Source: Ornithinimicrobium cerasi
Lineage (GTDB): Bacteria; Actinomycetota; Actinomycetes; Actinomycetales; Dermatophilaceae
Reading direction: 5' to 3'
Length of the DNA stretch: 64,000 nt
Assembly (NCBI RefSeq): GCF_003702705.1
Contig: NZ_QZMN01000008.1
Location: 62,001-126,000 of the forward strand
Part shown: positions 51,882 to 59,918 of the stretch, one piece after another
How the letters are laid out: every line of letters starts with the position of its first letter
How positions within the stretch are numbered: the stretch's first letter is position 1
Position numbers and translations under genes: made by a program
Notes under the pieces: model-generated
Seen by the model: only the letters and a program-made list of their open reading frames with translations
Databases searched by the model: none
Told to the model about the DNA's origin: nothing

Positions 51882-51954
51882 CGCGCCCGAAGGGATTCGA
51901 ACCCCTAACCTTCTGATCCGTAGTCAGATGCTCTATCCGTTGAGCTACGGGCGC
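51882..51954 (-). tRNA. tRNA-Arg(ACG)
   Basis: Cloverleaf on the - strand. GCGCCCG pairs with CGGGCGC; the anticodon loop CTACGGA gives ACG; T-arm GGGGTTCGAATCCC. It is the substrate of TadA, encoded at 28.0-28.5 kb. CCA is not encoded. Confidence 0.96.
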
Positions 51955-51988
51955 AACGAAGGTCAACCTTATCGGATCGCCGCGGGGA

Positions 51989-53293
51989 TCACGAAATCGC
52001 GGGCCTCTCGGCCGCCGCCCCGGTCTCCCGGTGCCGGCGCTCGTCCAGGCGGCGCATGACCGGCGTCGCCAGCAGGCCGTGGATGACCACGGAGACGGTG
52101 ATGGTGAAGCCGACGACGGACCACAGCTCCAGCCCCTCCTCCACGTGCTCGCTGCTCAGCGCGTAGGCAAGGTAGTAGATCGAGCCCACCCCCCGGACCC
52201 CGAACCAGGCGATCGCCGCACGTTCGGCCCGGTCGGCCTGGGTGCACCCCAGGAGCGAGACCCACCCGACGACCGGGCGCACCACGAGGACCAGGAGCAG
52301 CCCGAGGGCCGCGCCGCCCCAGGTCAGACCGGCGAACAGGCCGGCGGACATCGCGGCGCCGATCATCAGGAGCAGGACGAGCGTGAGCAGCATCTCGGAG
52401 CGCTCGATGAAGGTGTGCAGCTCGGTGTGCACGCCGTGGTTGCGCTCGGCCGAGCGCAGGGCGAGCGCCGCGACGAAGACGGCGAGGAACCCGTAGCCGT
52501 GGATCAGCTCGGTCAGTCCGTAGACCGCGAACGTCACCGCCAGCGCGAACAGGGGCGTCCCGATCTCGGCGACCCGCCGGCCGCCGAGGCGGACCCGGAA
52601 GAGGAGGGAGCCGAGCGCACGTCCCGCGACCCAGCCGACCACGCAGCCGATCACGATCTTGCCCAGCAGGGTCCACAGCACCCACTCCAGGCCCCACTCC
52701 TGCCAGGCGCCGCGGCCCATGAGGAACAGGCCGAGGTAGACGAACGGGAAGGCCGCGGCGTCGTTGAGCCCCGCCTCGCTGGTGAGGGTGAACCGGACCT
52801 CGTCCTCCTCGCTCTCGACGTCCCCGTCCTGCGCACCCTCGACGGCACCCTCGGTCACCGGCCCACCCACCTGCACCTCGTCGGCGAGCACGGGGTCGGT
52901 CGGGGCGAGCACCGCCCCCAGCAGGATCGCGGCCGGCACCGACAGCCCGACCGCCCACCACCCCAGCAGCGCGACGGCGGCGATCGTCAGCGGCATCGCG
53001 ACGAGGATCATCCGCCACGTCGGCGACCACGTGCGCCAGTTCAGCGGCCGCTCCAGGGCGAGGCCGACCCCCATGAGCGAGATGATCACCGTCGCCTCGG
53101 CGAGGTGGGAGGTGGCCCGCGCGTCCAGCAGCGGGCTCATCGGGTCGCGCCCCGGGATCACCAGGCCGGCGAGGAAGCCGAAGCCGAGGACGACCATCGG
53201 CACCGACATCGCCCGCCCCTCCACGACCCGGGGCAGGATGCTGGCGAGGAGCAGACCCAGGCCCAGGACGAGGTAGACGAGTTCGGACGACAC
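51989..53293 (-). CDS. Cation:proton antiporter, CPA1/NhaP family
   Basis: A 434-residue antiporter with about twelve helices. GAVLAPTDPVLADEV (Asp pair region), TSEAGLNDAAAFPFVYLG (the ND motif) and WFGVRGVGSIYYLAYAL are NhaP/CPA1 landmarks. An acidic cytoplasmic insert sits at about 150-170. It exchanges Na+ or K+ for H+. GTG start; it diverges from pckG with a 182-base gap that holds a CGTCGGGC/GCCCGACG dyad (53310-53327). Confidence 0.9.
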   Translation of the reverse strand: MSSELVYLVLGLGLLLASILPRVVEGRAMSVPMVVLGFGFLAGLVIPGRDPMSPLLDARATSHLAEATVIISLMGVGLALERPLNWRTWSPTWRMILVAMPLTIAAVALLGWWAVGLSVPAAILLGAVLAPTDPVLADEVQVGGPVTEGAVEGAQDGDVESEEDEVRFTLTSEAGLNDAAAFPFVYLGLFLMGRGAWQEWGLEWVLWTLLGKIVIGCVVGWVAGRALGSLLFRVRLGGRRVAEIGTPLFALAVTFAVYGLTELIHGYGFLAVFVAALALRSAERNHGVHTELHTFIERSEMLLTLVLLLMIGAAMSAGLFAGLTWGGAALGLLLVLVVRPVVGWVSLLGCTQADRAERAAIAWFGVRGVGSIYYLAYALSSEHVEEGLELWSVVGFTITVSVVIHGLLATPVMRRLDERRHRETGAAAERPAIS

Positions 53294-53475
53294 CGCTGAA
53301 GCGTAGGCCCGTCGGGCAGGCCCGACGAACGGGCCGCCGGAGGCCGCGGAGTGTGACGGATACCGCAGCCCGGTGGGTCCTGGGGGGTCGGAGCAGCCTC
53401 GGAGGGGCGATACGGTGAGAGGGAGGCAGAGTGGCCTTGACGACGACTGGCGAGGACGCCAGGAAGGGAGCGCAC

Positions 53476-55299
53476 ATGCTGCAGAACCAGACCACCGGGG
53501 GCACCCGTCACGCCGACCTCGACGCGTGGGTGCGGGAGGTCGCCGACCACACGCAGCCGGACGAGGTCGTGTGGGTGACGGGGTCCGACGAGGAGATCGA
53601 GCGGATCAACGCCACGCTCGTGGAGGCGGGGACCTTCACCAGGCTGGCCGAGGACAGGAAGCCCAACAGCTACCTCGCGCTGTCGGACCCCGACGACGTG
53701 GCCAGGGTCGAGGACCAGACCTACATCTGCTCGGTGGAGGAGAAGGACGCCGGGCACACCAACAACTGGATGGACCCGCAGGAGATGAAGGACCGCCTGT
53801 GGCCGCTCTTCGAGGGGTCGATGCGCGGTCGCACGATGTACGTCATCCCCTTCGTCATGGGTCACCTCGACGCCGAGGACCCCAAGTTCGGCGTCGAGAT
53901 CACCGACTCCGCCTACGTCGTGGCCTCGATGCGCATCATGGCCCGCATCGGCAGCACGGTGCTGGAGCGGATGGAGGCGACGGACGCGACATACGTCAAG
54001 GGCCTGCACTCGGTCGGCGCGCCCCTGCAGCCGGGCGAGCAGGACGTGGCGTGGCCGTGCAACGAGACGAAGTACATCGTCCACTTCCCCGAGGAGCTGG
54101 CCATCTGGTCCTACGGCTCCGGCTACGGCGGCAACGCCCTGCTCGGCAAGAAGTGCTACGCGCTGCGCATCGCCTCGGTGATGGCCCGGGACGAGGGCTG
54201 GATGGCCGAGCACATGCTCATCCTCAAGCTCACCAACCCGGAGGGGAGGACGCACTACATCGCCGGCGCCTTCCCGTCCCAGTGCGGCAAGACCAACCTG
54301 GCGATGATCGAGCCGACGATGCCGGGCTGGAAGGCCGAGCTCGTCGGGGACGACATCTCCTGGATGCGTTTCGGTCCCGACGGACGCCTGTATGCCGTGA
54401 ACCCCGAGTTCGGGTTGTTCGGTGTCGCCCCCGGCACCGGCGCCGACACCAACCCGGTGGCGATGGCCACGATCGAGAAGGGCAACTCGATCTTCACCAA
54501 CGTCGCACGCACCCCCGACGGTGACGTCTGGTGGGAGGGTCTGACGGAGGAGCCCCCGGCCGAGCTCGTCGACTGGCACGGCCGGCCGTGGACCCCGGAC
54601 TCCGACGCCGTGTCCTCGCACCCCAACAGCCGGTTCTGCACGCCGATCACCCAGTGCCCGACGATCGCGCCCGAGTACGACGAGCCGAACGGCGTGCCGA
54701 TCTCGGCCATCATGTTCGGCGGACGCCGCAAGACGACGGTGCCGCTGGTCTCGGAGTCCCGCGACTGGCAGCACGGCACGTTCGTGGGCGCCACGCTGTC
54801 CTCGGAGACCACGGCGGCGGCGACCGGTGCGGTCGGGGTGGTGCGCCGTGACCCCATGGCGATGCTGCCGTTCATCGGCTACAACGCCGGGAACTACGTC
54901 GACCACTGGCTGGAGATCGGCAAGCAGGCCGACGCCGACAAGCTGCCGCGGATCTTCATGGTCAACTGGTTCCGCCGCGACGAGGACGGGTCCTTCCTGT
55001 GGCCCGGCTTCGGGGAGAACGCCCGGGTCCTGAAGTGGATGTTCGAGCGGCTCGAGGGCGCCGTCGAGGCTCAGGAGAGCCCGATCGGCTACCTCCCCCA
55101 CCCCGGGGACGTCGACACCGACGGGCTGGACGTCGGCGAGGCCCAGGTCGCCAGGGCGCTGCGCTTCGACCCCGAGGAGTGGTCGGAGGAGCTGCCGCTC
55201 ATCCAGGAGTGGTTCGAGCAGTTCGGCGACGACCTGCCGGCCGCCATGAAGGACGAGCTGGCCACGCTCGAGCAGCGCCTCGTCCGGGTGGACGCCTGA
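53476..55299 (+). CDS. pckG: Phosphoenolpyruvate carboxykinase (GTP)
   Basis: Converts oxaloacetate and GTP to PEP, the gateway of gluconeogenesis. 607 residues, standard for the GTP class. [14 protein letters not shown] holds the P-loop with the reactive Cys; [33 protein letters not shown] and [13 protein letters not shown] follow. I take the ATG at 53476 with its AAGGGAG site rather than the GTG at 53431. TACGGT (53411-53416) is a likely -10, giving a leader of about 50 bases. Confidence 0.96.
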   Translation: MLQNQTTGGTRHADLDAWVREVADHTQPDEVVWVTGSDEEIERINATLVEAGTFTRLAEDRKPNSYLALSDPDDVARVEDQTYICSVEEKDAGHTNNWMDPQEMKDRLWPLFEGSMRGRTMYVIPFVMGHLDAEDPKFGVEITDSAYVVASMRIMARIGSTVLERMEATDATYVKGLHSVGAPLQPGEQDVAWPCNETKYIVHFPEELAIWSYGSGYGGNALLGKKCYALRIASVMARDEGWMAEHMLILKLTNPEGRTHYIAGAFPSQCGKTNLAMIEPTMPGWKAELVGDDISWMRFGPDGRLYAVNPEFGLFGVAPGTGADTNPVAMATIEKGNSIFTNVARTPDGDVWWEGLTEEPPAELVDWHGRPWTPDSDAVSSHPNSRFCTPITQCPTIAPEYDEPNGVPISAIMFGGRRKTTVPLVSESRDWQHGTFVGATLSSETTAAATGAVGVVRRDPMAMLPFIGYNAGNYVDHWLEIGKQADADKLPRIFMVNWFRRDEDGSFLWPGFGENARVLKWMFERLEGAVEAQESPIGYLPHPGDVDTDGLDVGEAQVARALRFDPEEWSEELPLIQEWFEQFGDDLPAAMKDELATLEQRLVRVDA

Positions 55300-55631
55300 T
55301 GTCCATCACGCCGGGCGAGGAGCCCGGGCCCCGCACCGAGGAACCGCTGCTGGCCGAGGAGCCGCTGCCCCCCGGCGGTGACAACCTCGCGCGGACCGTC
55401 GAGGAGATCGACAAGAAGATCCGCAGCCGCGGGCCCGACGAGGTGGAGGACGCGGACGAGGCTGCCGACGCCGCCGAGGGCGACGCCGAGGACGCCGACG
55501 AGCGCAGCGGCGACGACGGTGCCGGCTCGGACGCCGACGCCCAGCAGGACCCCACCTCCGACGAGGGCGCCGACCCGGAGGACCCCGAGGCCCAGGGCGC
55601 CGACGAGCCGGGCGCCGACGGGACCGGCTGA
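55299..55631 (+). CDS. Acidic low-complexity protein of unknown function
   Basis: A 110-residue protein rich in Asp, Glu, Ala and Gly. A short ordered stretch DNLARTVEEIDKKIRSRG (about 28-46) precedes a long acidic disordered tail. The ATG overlaps the pckG stop (TGATG), so it is translated with PEPCK. I do not recognise it. It ends before a strong terminator. Confidence 0.7.
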   Translation: MSITPGEEPGPRTEEPLLAEEPLPPGGDNLARTVEEIDKKIRSRGPDEVEDADEAADAAEGDAEDADERSGDDGAGSDADAQQDPTSDEGADPEDPEAQGADEPGADGTG

Positions 55632-55657
55632 GCGCGCACGGCATACCGGTGGACGTG

Positions 55658-55690
55658 CAGAACCCCCGGCCGCACGGACCGGGGGTTCTG
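55658..55690. terminator. Bidirectional terminator hairpin
   Basis: CAGAACCCCCGG (55658-55669) and CCGGGGGTTCTG (55679-55690) form a perfect 12-bp stem with a nine-base loop. It lies between the pckG operon and the convergent tRNA-Ser(GCT). Confidence 0.75.
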
Positions 55691-55701
55691 TCATGATCTG
55701 G

Positions 55702-55793
55702 CGGAGGCGGAGGGATTTGAACCCTCGATGGGGCTCTAAACCCCAAACCCGCTTAGCAGGCGGGCGCCATAGACCGGACTAGGCGACGCCTCC
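55702..55793 (-). tRNA. tRNA-Ser(GCT)
   Basis: Class II tRNA on the - strand. GGAGGCG pairs with CGCCTCC; anticodon loop CTGCTAA gives GCT; T-arm GAGGGTTCAAATCCCTC; discriminator G. Upstream on the - strand TTGGTG and TACGCT with 17-base spacing make a good promoter. Confidence 0.95.
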
Positions 55794-55921
55794 AGAACGC
55801 AGATCAGCGTACCTGCACCCCAGGGTTGCACCAAAACACGACCCCCTCCCAGCACACCGTCAGCAGTGACTGGTAGGACAATGGTCCTCTCCTGCTTCGT
55901 GAAAGGGATGTGCCCGGCTCG

Positions 55922-57538
55922 ATGAACGACCACGACCCGCCCGCCGGTGGCTCCCACGCCGCCCGTCGCGAGCACGAGACGTGGGAGGCTGGACGGTCCC
56001 CGGGCGCGCCGGGGACGGGCCTGGGCCGGTCCCTGGGGCTGACCACCCTGTCCGCCCTGCTGCCGGGCTCGGGGCTGCTGCGCACGCGTGCGTGGGTGCT
56101 GGGGATCTTCCTCGTCACGCTGGCCGTGGCCTCGCTCGGGGTGCTCGCCGCGACCGTGTGGCGGGAGGGCCTGACCAGCACCGCCCTCGCGACCGCCGCC
56201 GACGAGCGTCGGCTCCGGATCGTCCTGGGCATCCTGATCGCCGGGACGGTGCTGTGGGTCGGGGCCGTGGCGCTCACCGCGGTGCTGACCCGCCCCCGCC
56301 GCGCCAGCCGCGGACAGCGGTGGGCGCTCGCCGGGTTCACCGCGCTGCTCTGCCTGGCCGTGACGACGCCCGCAGCCCTGGGCACGCAGTACATCACCAG
56401 CCACCTGTCGGCGATGGACAAGGTGTTCACCCAGGACGAGCCGCTCACGCCCGGGTCGCCACGGCCGACGTCGGCGCTGGGCCCGGACCGGCTGGACCCG
56501 TGGGCGCAGCTGCCCCGGGTCAACATGCTGCTCCTCGGCTCGGACGCCGCGGAGGCGCGCGAGGGCACGCGGACGGACACGATGATCGTCGCGAGCATCG
56601 ACACGCACACCGGCGAGTCGGTCCTCTTCTCCATCCCCCGCAACCTGCAGCGGGTCCCGATCCCGCGGGACAACCCCCTGCACGAGGTCTACCCGTCCGG
56701 GCGCTACGACTGCGGCGACCAGTGCCTGATGAACGCGATCTGGACCGAGGCGGAGCTCAACGCCGAGGAGAACCCGCAGCTGTACGCCGACGACCCGACC
56801 CCGGGCCTCACGGCCACCCGGGACGTCCTCTCGGCCGTCCTCGGCGTGGACATCCACCACACCGTGATCGTCAACCTCGAGGGTTTCTCCGACCTGGTCG
56901 ACGCCATGGGCGGGGTGCGCGTGACCGTCCAGGAGCCGATCCCGATCAACGGCCGCACCTACACCGACGCCAACGGCGTCATCCAGCTGGACCCCGAGTC
57001 ACCCAACTTGGAGTGGCTCGAGCCGGGGACCCAGACCCTGACCGGCCGCCAGGCCCTCGGCTACTCGCGGTCGCGGGTCACCACCGACGACTTCAGCCGG
57101 ATGCGTCGCCAGCGCTGCATGGTCGCCGCCCTCATCGAGCAGGCGGATCCGATGACCCTCCTCCAGCGCTACCCCCAGATCATCTCCGCCGTCGGCGACA
57201 ACGTCGTGACGGACATCCCCCAGTCCGACCTGGGCGTGTGGGCCGAGCTCGTCCTGCTGGTGCAGGGCGCCTCCATCCAGAGCCTGCCCTTCACCCCGCA
57301 GAACACCGACGTCGCCGACCCCGACTTCGCGCAGATCCGCTACGACGTGTGGGAGGCGCTGCACCCCGCTCCCGAGCCCGCCCCCGCCCCGGGTGGGGAC
57401 CCGCAGGAGCCGACCGCCACCGCGACGCCCGCGGCTCCGCAGGAGCCGGACGACTCCCCGACCGTCACGCCCGACGACGGCTCGGCCACCACCACCGAGT
57501 CGGACGAGCTGTCCGACATCGGCGCCGTCTGCGACTGA
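55922..57538 (+). CDS. LytR-CpsA-Psr (LCP) family wall-polymer ligase
   Basis: A 538-residue membrane protein. Three hydrophobic helices lie in the first 160 residues. The LCP domain has VNMLLLGSDAAEAREGTRTD, DTMIVASIDT, SIPRNLQRVPIP, VVNLEGFSDLVDAMGGV and ALGYSRSRVTTDDFSRMRRQR, with the Arg and Asp residues that bind the polyprenyl diphosphate. It attaches glycopolymers to peptidoglycan. The tail is Pro/Thr-rich and ends in a Cys. Start is ATG 55922 or GTG 55910; AAAGGGA lies 13 bases before the ATG. AGGAC/GTCCT forms a dyad near the promoter. Confidence 0.92.
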   Translation: MNDHDPPAGGSHAARREHETWEAGRSPGAPGTGLGRSLGLTTLSALLPGSGLLRTRAWVLGIFLVTLAVASLGVLAATVWREGLTSTALATAADERRLRIVLGILIAGTVLWVGAVALTAVLTRPRRASRGQRWALAGFTALLCLAVTTPAALGTQYITSHLSAMDKVFTQDEPLTPGSPRPTSALGPDRLDPWAQLPRVNMLLLGSDAAEAREGTRTDTMIVASIDTHTGESVLFSIPRNLQRVPIPRDNPLHEVYPSGRYDCGDQCLMNAIWTEAELNAEENPQLYADDPTPGLTATRDVLSAVLGVDIHHTVIVNLEGFSDLVDAMGGVRVTVQEPIPINGRTYTDANGVIQLDPESPNLEWLEPGTQTLTGRQALGYSRSRVTTDDFSRMRRQRCMVAALIEQADPMTLLQRYPQIISAVGDNVVTDIPQSDLGVWAELVLLVQGASIQSLPFTPQNTDVADPDFAQIRYDVWEALHPAPEPAPAPGGDPQEPTATATPAAPQEPDDSPTVTPDDGSATTTESDELSDIGAVCD

Positions 57539-57602
57539 TCCCGGGCCCGGGTCGCGGTCGGAGGAGAGCGCGGCGTGACCTCTGTGCGATGATCGGCGGG
57601 AC

Positions 57603-57626
57603 GCCTCGGCCGGTCCCGGCCGAGGC
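57603..57626. terminator. Tight GC hairpin just upstream of tRNA-Ser(TGA)
   Basis: GCCTCGGCCGG (57603-57613) and CCGGCCGAGGC (57616-57626) form an 11-bp stem with a two-base gap, ending two bases before the tRNA. It may terminate the LCP transcript or be a leader feature for RNase P processing. Confidence 0.5.
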
Positions 57627-57628
57627 CT

Positions 57629-57711
57629 GGAGGGTTCGCATAGCGGCCGAGTGCAGGCGCCTTGAAAGCGCCCGAGGGAAACCTCCGTGGGTTCAAATCC
57701 CACACCCTCCG
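57629..57711 (+). tRNA. tRNA-Ser(TGA)
   Basis: Class II tRNA. GGAGGGT pairs with ACCCTCC; anticodon loop CTTGAAA gives TGA with stem GGCGC/GCGCC; T-arm GTGGGTTCAAATCCCAC; discriminator G. CC but not the final A is encoded. Confidence 0.95.
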
Positions 57712-57799
57712 CCGGCACACCCGGGTCGCCCCGACGTGCACAGGGGGGTGGGTCGTGGGTAGTGTCGAGGTGAATCGTTGACCCATGAAAGGAGTCACC

Positions 57800-58144
57800 A
57801 TGAACAAGCTTCTGCTGCTCGTCGGCGCTGGTGTCGGTTACGTGCTGGGGGCGCGCGCCGGACGCGAGCGCTACGACCAGATCGCCGACCAGGCCAACAA
57901 GCTCTGGACGGACCCGCGCGTGCAGACCAAGGTCGAGGAGGTCAAGACCAAGGCCCCCGAGGTCGCGCACACCCTGGGCGACCAGGCCAAGGCCAAGGCG
58001 ACCGAGGTCAAGGCCAAGGTGTCCGGTCACGAGACCACCGGCACCTCCGGTACGTACAGCAACGAGACCGGGTCCGTGGACCCCACCACCGGTCCCCAGG
58101 TGGACTCCTCCAGCTTCGGCCCCGGCGGCGACAAGCTCCCGTGA
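57800..58144 (+). CDS. YtxH-like membrane-anchored small protein
   Basis: A 114-residue protein. The N-terminal hydrophobic GxxxG helix LLLLVGAGVGYVLGARAG runs into RERYDQIADQANKLW, typical of YtxH-like proteins. Lys/Ala/Val heptads follow, then a Ser/Gly-rich tail. An AAAGGAG site is seven bases from the ATG; TAGTGT (57760-57765) is a likely -10. Family roles include general stress; not established here. Confidence 0.85.
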   Translation: MNKLLLLVGAGVGYVLGARAGRERYDQIADQANKLWTDPRVQTKVEEVKTKAPEVAHTLGDQAKAKATEVKAKVSGHETTGTSGTYSNETGSVDPTTGPQVDSSSFGPGGDKLP

Positions 58145-58162
58145 CCTGACCTGAGCACGACG

Positions 58163-58196
58163 GAGCGGCCCGTCCCCGGAAGGGGGCGGGCCGCTC
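58163..58196. terminator. Terminator after the YtxH-like gene
   Basis: GAGCGGCCCG (58163-58172) and CGGGCCGCTC (58187-58196) pair, with inner CCCC/GGGG extending the stem, followed by TCTCGTGCT. It lies between convergent genes. Confidence 0.75.
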
Positions 58197-58240
58197 TCTC
58201 GTGCTCCGGGTATGCCGTGGCGCGTCAGATCCTGTGCGCG

Positions 58241-58864
58241 TCAGATCCAGAGCGCGGGCTCGTCGTAGAGCGCGTGCTGGGGGTCGACGCCCGGCTCGCA
58301 GGCGCGGACCTTCGCGGGCACCCCCGTCGCGACGCACATCGCGGGCACGTCCTTGGTGACGACCGCGTTGGCGCCGACCTGCGCGCCGTGGCCGAGGACG
58401 ATGTTGCCCAGCACCTTGGCCCCCGCCCCGACGGTGACGCCGTCACCGAGGGTCGGGTGGCGCTTGACCGGTTCCATCGAGCGGCCGCCGAGGGTCACCC
58501 CGTGGTAGAGCATCACGTCGTCGCCGACCTCCGCGGTCTCGCCGATGACGACGCCCATGCCGTGGTCGATGAAGAAGCGCCGGCCCAGCGTGGCCCCGGG
58601 GTGGATCTCGACGCCGGTGGCAGCCCGGGCGGCTTGCGAGAGCAGCCGTGCGGGCAGCCGGTGGCCGCGCCCCCAGAGGGCGTGGCTGACCCGGTGGGTC
58701 CAGATCGCGTGCAGCCCCGGCGAGGCCAGGGCCATCTCCACACGGCTGTCCGTGGCGGGGTCCCGCGCGACCGCGGCGTCCAGGTCGTCCCGGACGGTGG
58801 CGACGGCCCGGCCGAGCACCCCGGCGGCCCGCCGGGGTGCTCGGACAAGGGTGAGGAGGGTCAT
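58241..58864 (-). CDS. cysE: Serine O-acetyltransferase
   Basis: Acetylates L-serine for cysteine synthesis. 207 residues with a left-handed beta-helix: [43 protein letters not shown] and the GVPAKVR closing loop; catalytic His in IDHGMG. A shorter EpsC-type form. Its ATG overlaps the cysK stop by one base (TGATG), so the two are coupled. Confidence 0.95.
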   Translation of the reverse strand: MTLLTLVRAPRRAAGVLGRAVATVRDDLDAAVARDPATDSRVEMALASPGLHAIWTHRVSHALWGRGHRLPARLLSQAARAATGVEIHPGATLGRRFFIDHGMGVVIGETAEVGDDVMLYHGVTLGGRSMEPVKRHPTLGDGVTVGAGAKVLGNIVLGHGAQVGANAVVTKDVPAMCVATGVPAKVRACEPGVDPQHALYDEPALWI

Positions 58865-59799
58865 CAGTCGCGCAGGTCCTCGAAGAGCACCGTGGAGAGG
58901 TAGCGCTCACCGAACGAGGGGATGACGACGACGATGGTCTTGCCGGCGCTCTCGGGGCGGCGGGCGATCTCCAGGGCGCCCCAGACGTTGGCGCCCGAGG
59001 AGATCCCGGCCAGGATGCCCTCCTCCGTCGCGAGCGCGCGGGAGACCCGGATCGAGTCCTCGAGCGTGGCGTCGAGAACCTCGTCGTAGAGCTCGGTGTC
59101 GAGGATCTCGGGAACGAAGTTGGCGCCGAGACCCTGGATCTTGTGGGGGCCGGGCTGGCCACCGGAGAGGATGGGGCTGTCGGCGGGCTCGACGACGGCC
59201 AGGCGCACGTCCGGCTTCTGCTCGCGCAGGTAGCGGCCGGCGCCGGTGATGGTGCCGCCGGTGCCGACGCCGGCGACGAAGACGTCCACGCCGCCCTCGG
59301 TGTCGGCCCAGATCTCCGGGCCGGTGGTCTCGTAGTGCACCTTGATGTTGGCCGGGTTGGCGAACTGCCGCGCCCGCACCGCGCCGCGCTCGGCCGCGAT
59401 CTCCTCGGCCTTGCCGACGGCTCCGCGCATCCCCTCCGAGCCCGGGGTGAGGACCAGCTCGGCGCCGTAGGCGCGCAGGAGGGCGCGGCGCTCGAGGCTC
59501 ATCGTCTCCGGCATGGCCAGGACGACCTTGTAGCCCCGGGCGGCGCCGACCATCGCCAGCGCGATGCCCGTGTTGCCGGACGTGCCTTCCACGATGGTGC
59601 CGCCGGGCTGGAGCTCGCCGCTCTCGACGGCGGCGTCGATGATGGAGGCTCCGATGCGGTCCTTGACGGAGGCGGCCGGGTTCTGCGACTCCAGCTTGGC
59701 CAGGACCTGCGCTCCGTCGGCGATGCCGTCGGTGAGGCGGCGCAGACGCACGAGGGGGGTGCGGCCGATGACCTGGGTGATGTCGTCGTACACGGGCAC
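58864..59799 (-). CDS. cysK: Cysteine synthase A
   Basis: Makes cysteine from O-acetylserine and sulfide with PLP. 311 residues. PLP Lys in [26 protein letters not shown] phosphate loop; [39 protein letters not shown] start after AAAGG. On the - strand TATAAC upstream (near 59843-59848) may be its -10. First gene of the cysK-cysE operon. Confidence 0.96.
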   Translation of the reverse strand: MPVYDDITQVIGRTPLVRLRRLTDGIADGAQVLAKLESQNPAASVKDRIGASIIDAAVESGELQPGGTIVEGTSGNTGIALAMVGAARGYKVVLAMPETMSLERRALLRAYGAELVLTPGSEGMRGAVGKAEEIAAERGAVRARQFANPANIKVHYETTGPEIWADTEGGVDVFVAGVGTGGTITGAGRYLREQKPDVRLAVVEPADSPILSGGQPGPHKIQGLGANFVPEILDTELYDEVLDATLEDSIRVSRALATEEGILAGISSGANVWGALEIARRPESAGKTIVVVIPSFGERYLSTVLFEDLRD

Positions 59800-59918
59800 G
59801 GGAGGAGGCCTTTCGTCGGGGACAAGCGATGTCGCTACCCATGTTATACAGGGGCCAACGTCGGGTTATTCCCCTTGCCGGGTCCAGGCTTGTCCGGCCC
59901 GCGCACTACCCTCCCCCT

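Noticed and set aside
58241..59799. Biosynthetic gene cluster use of cysE/cysK (as in cycloserine-type pathways)
   Set aside because: Both proteins are standard housekeeping length with usual motifs and no tailoring enzymes nearby.
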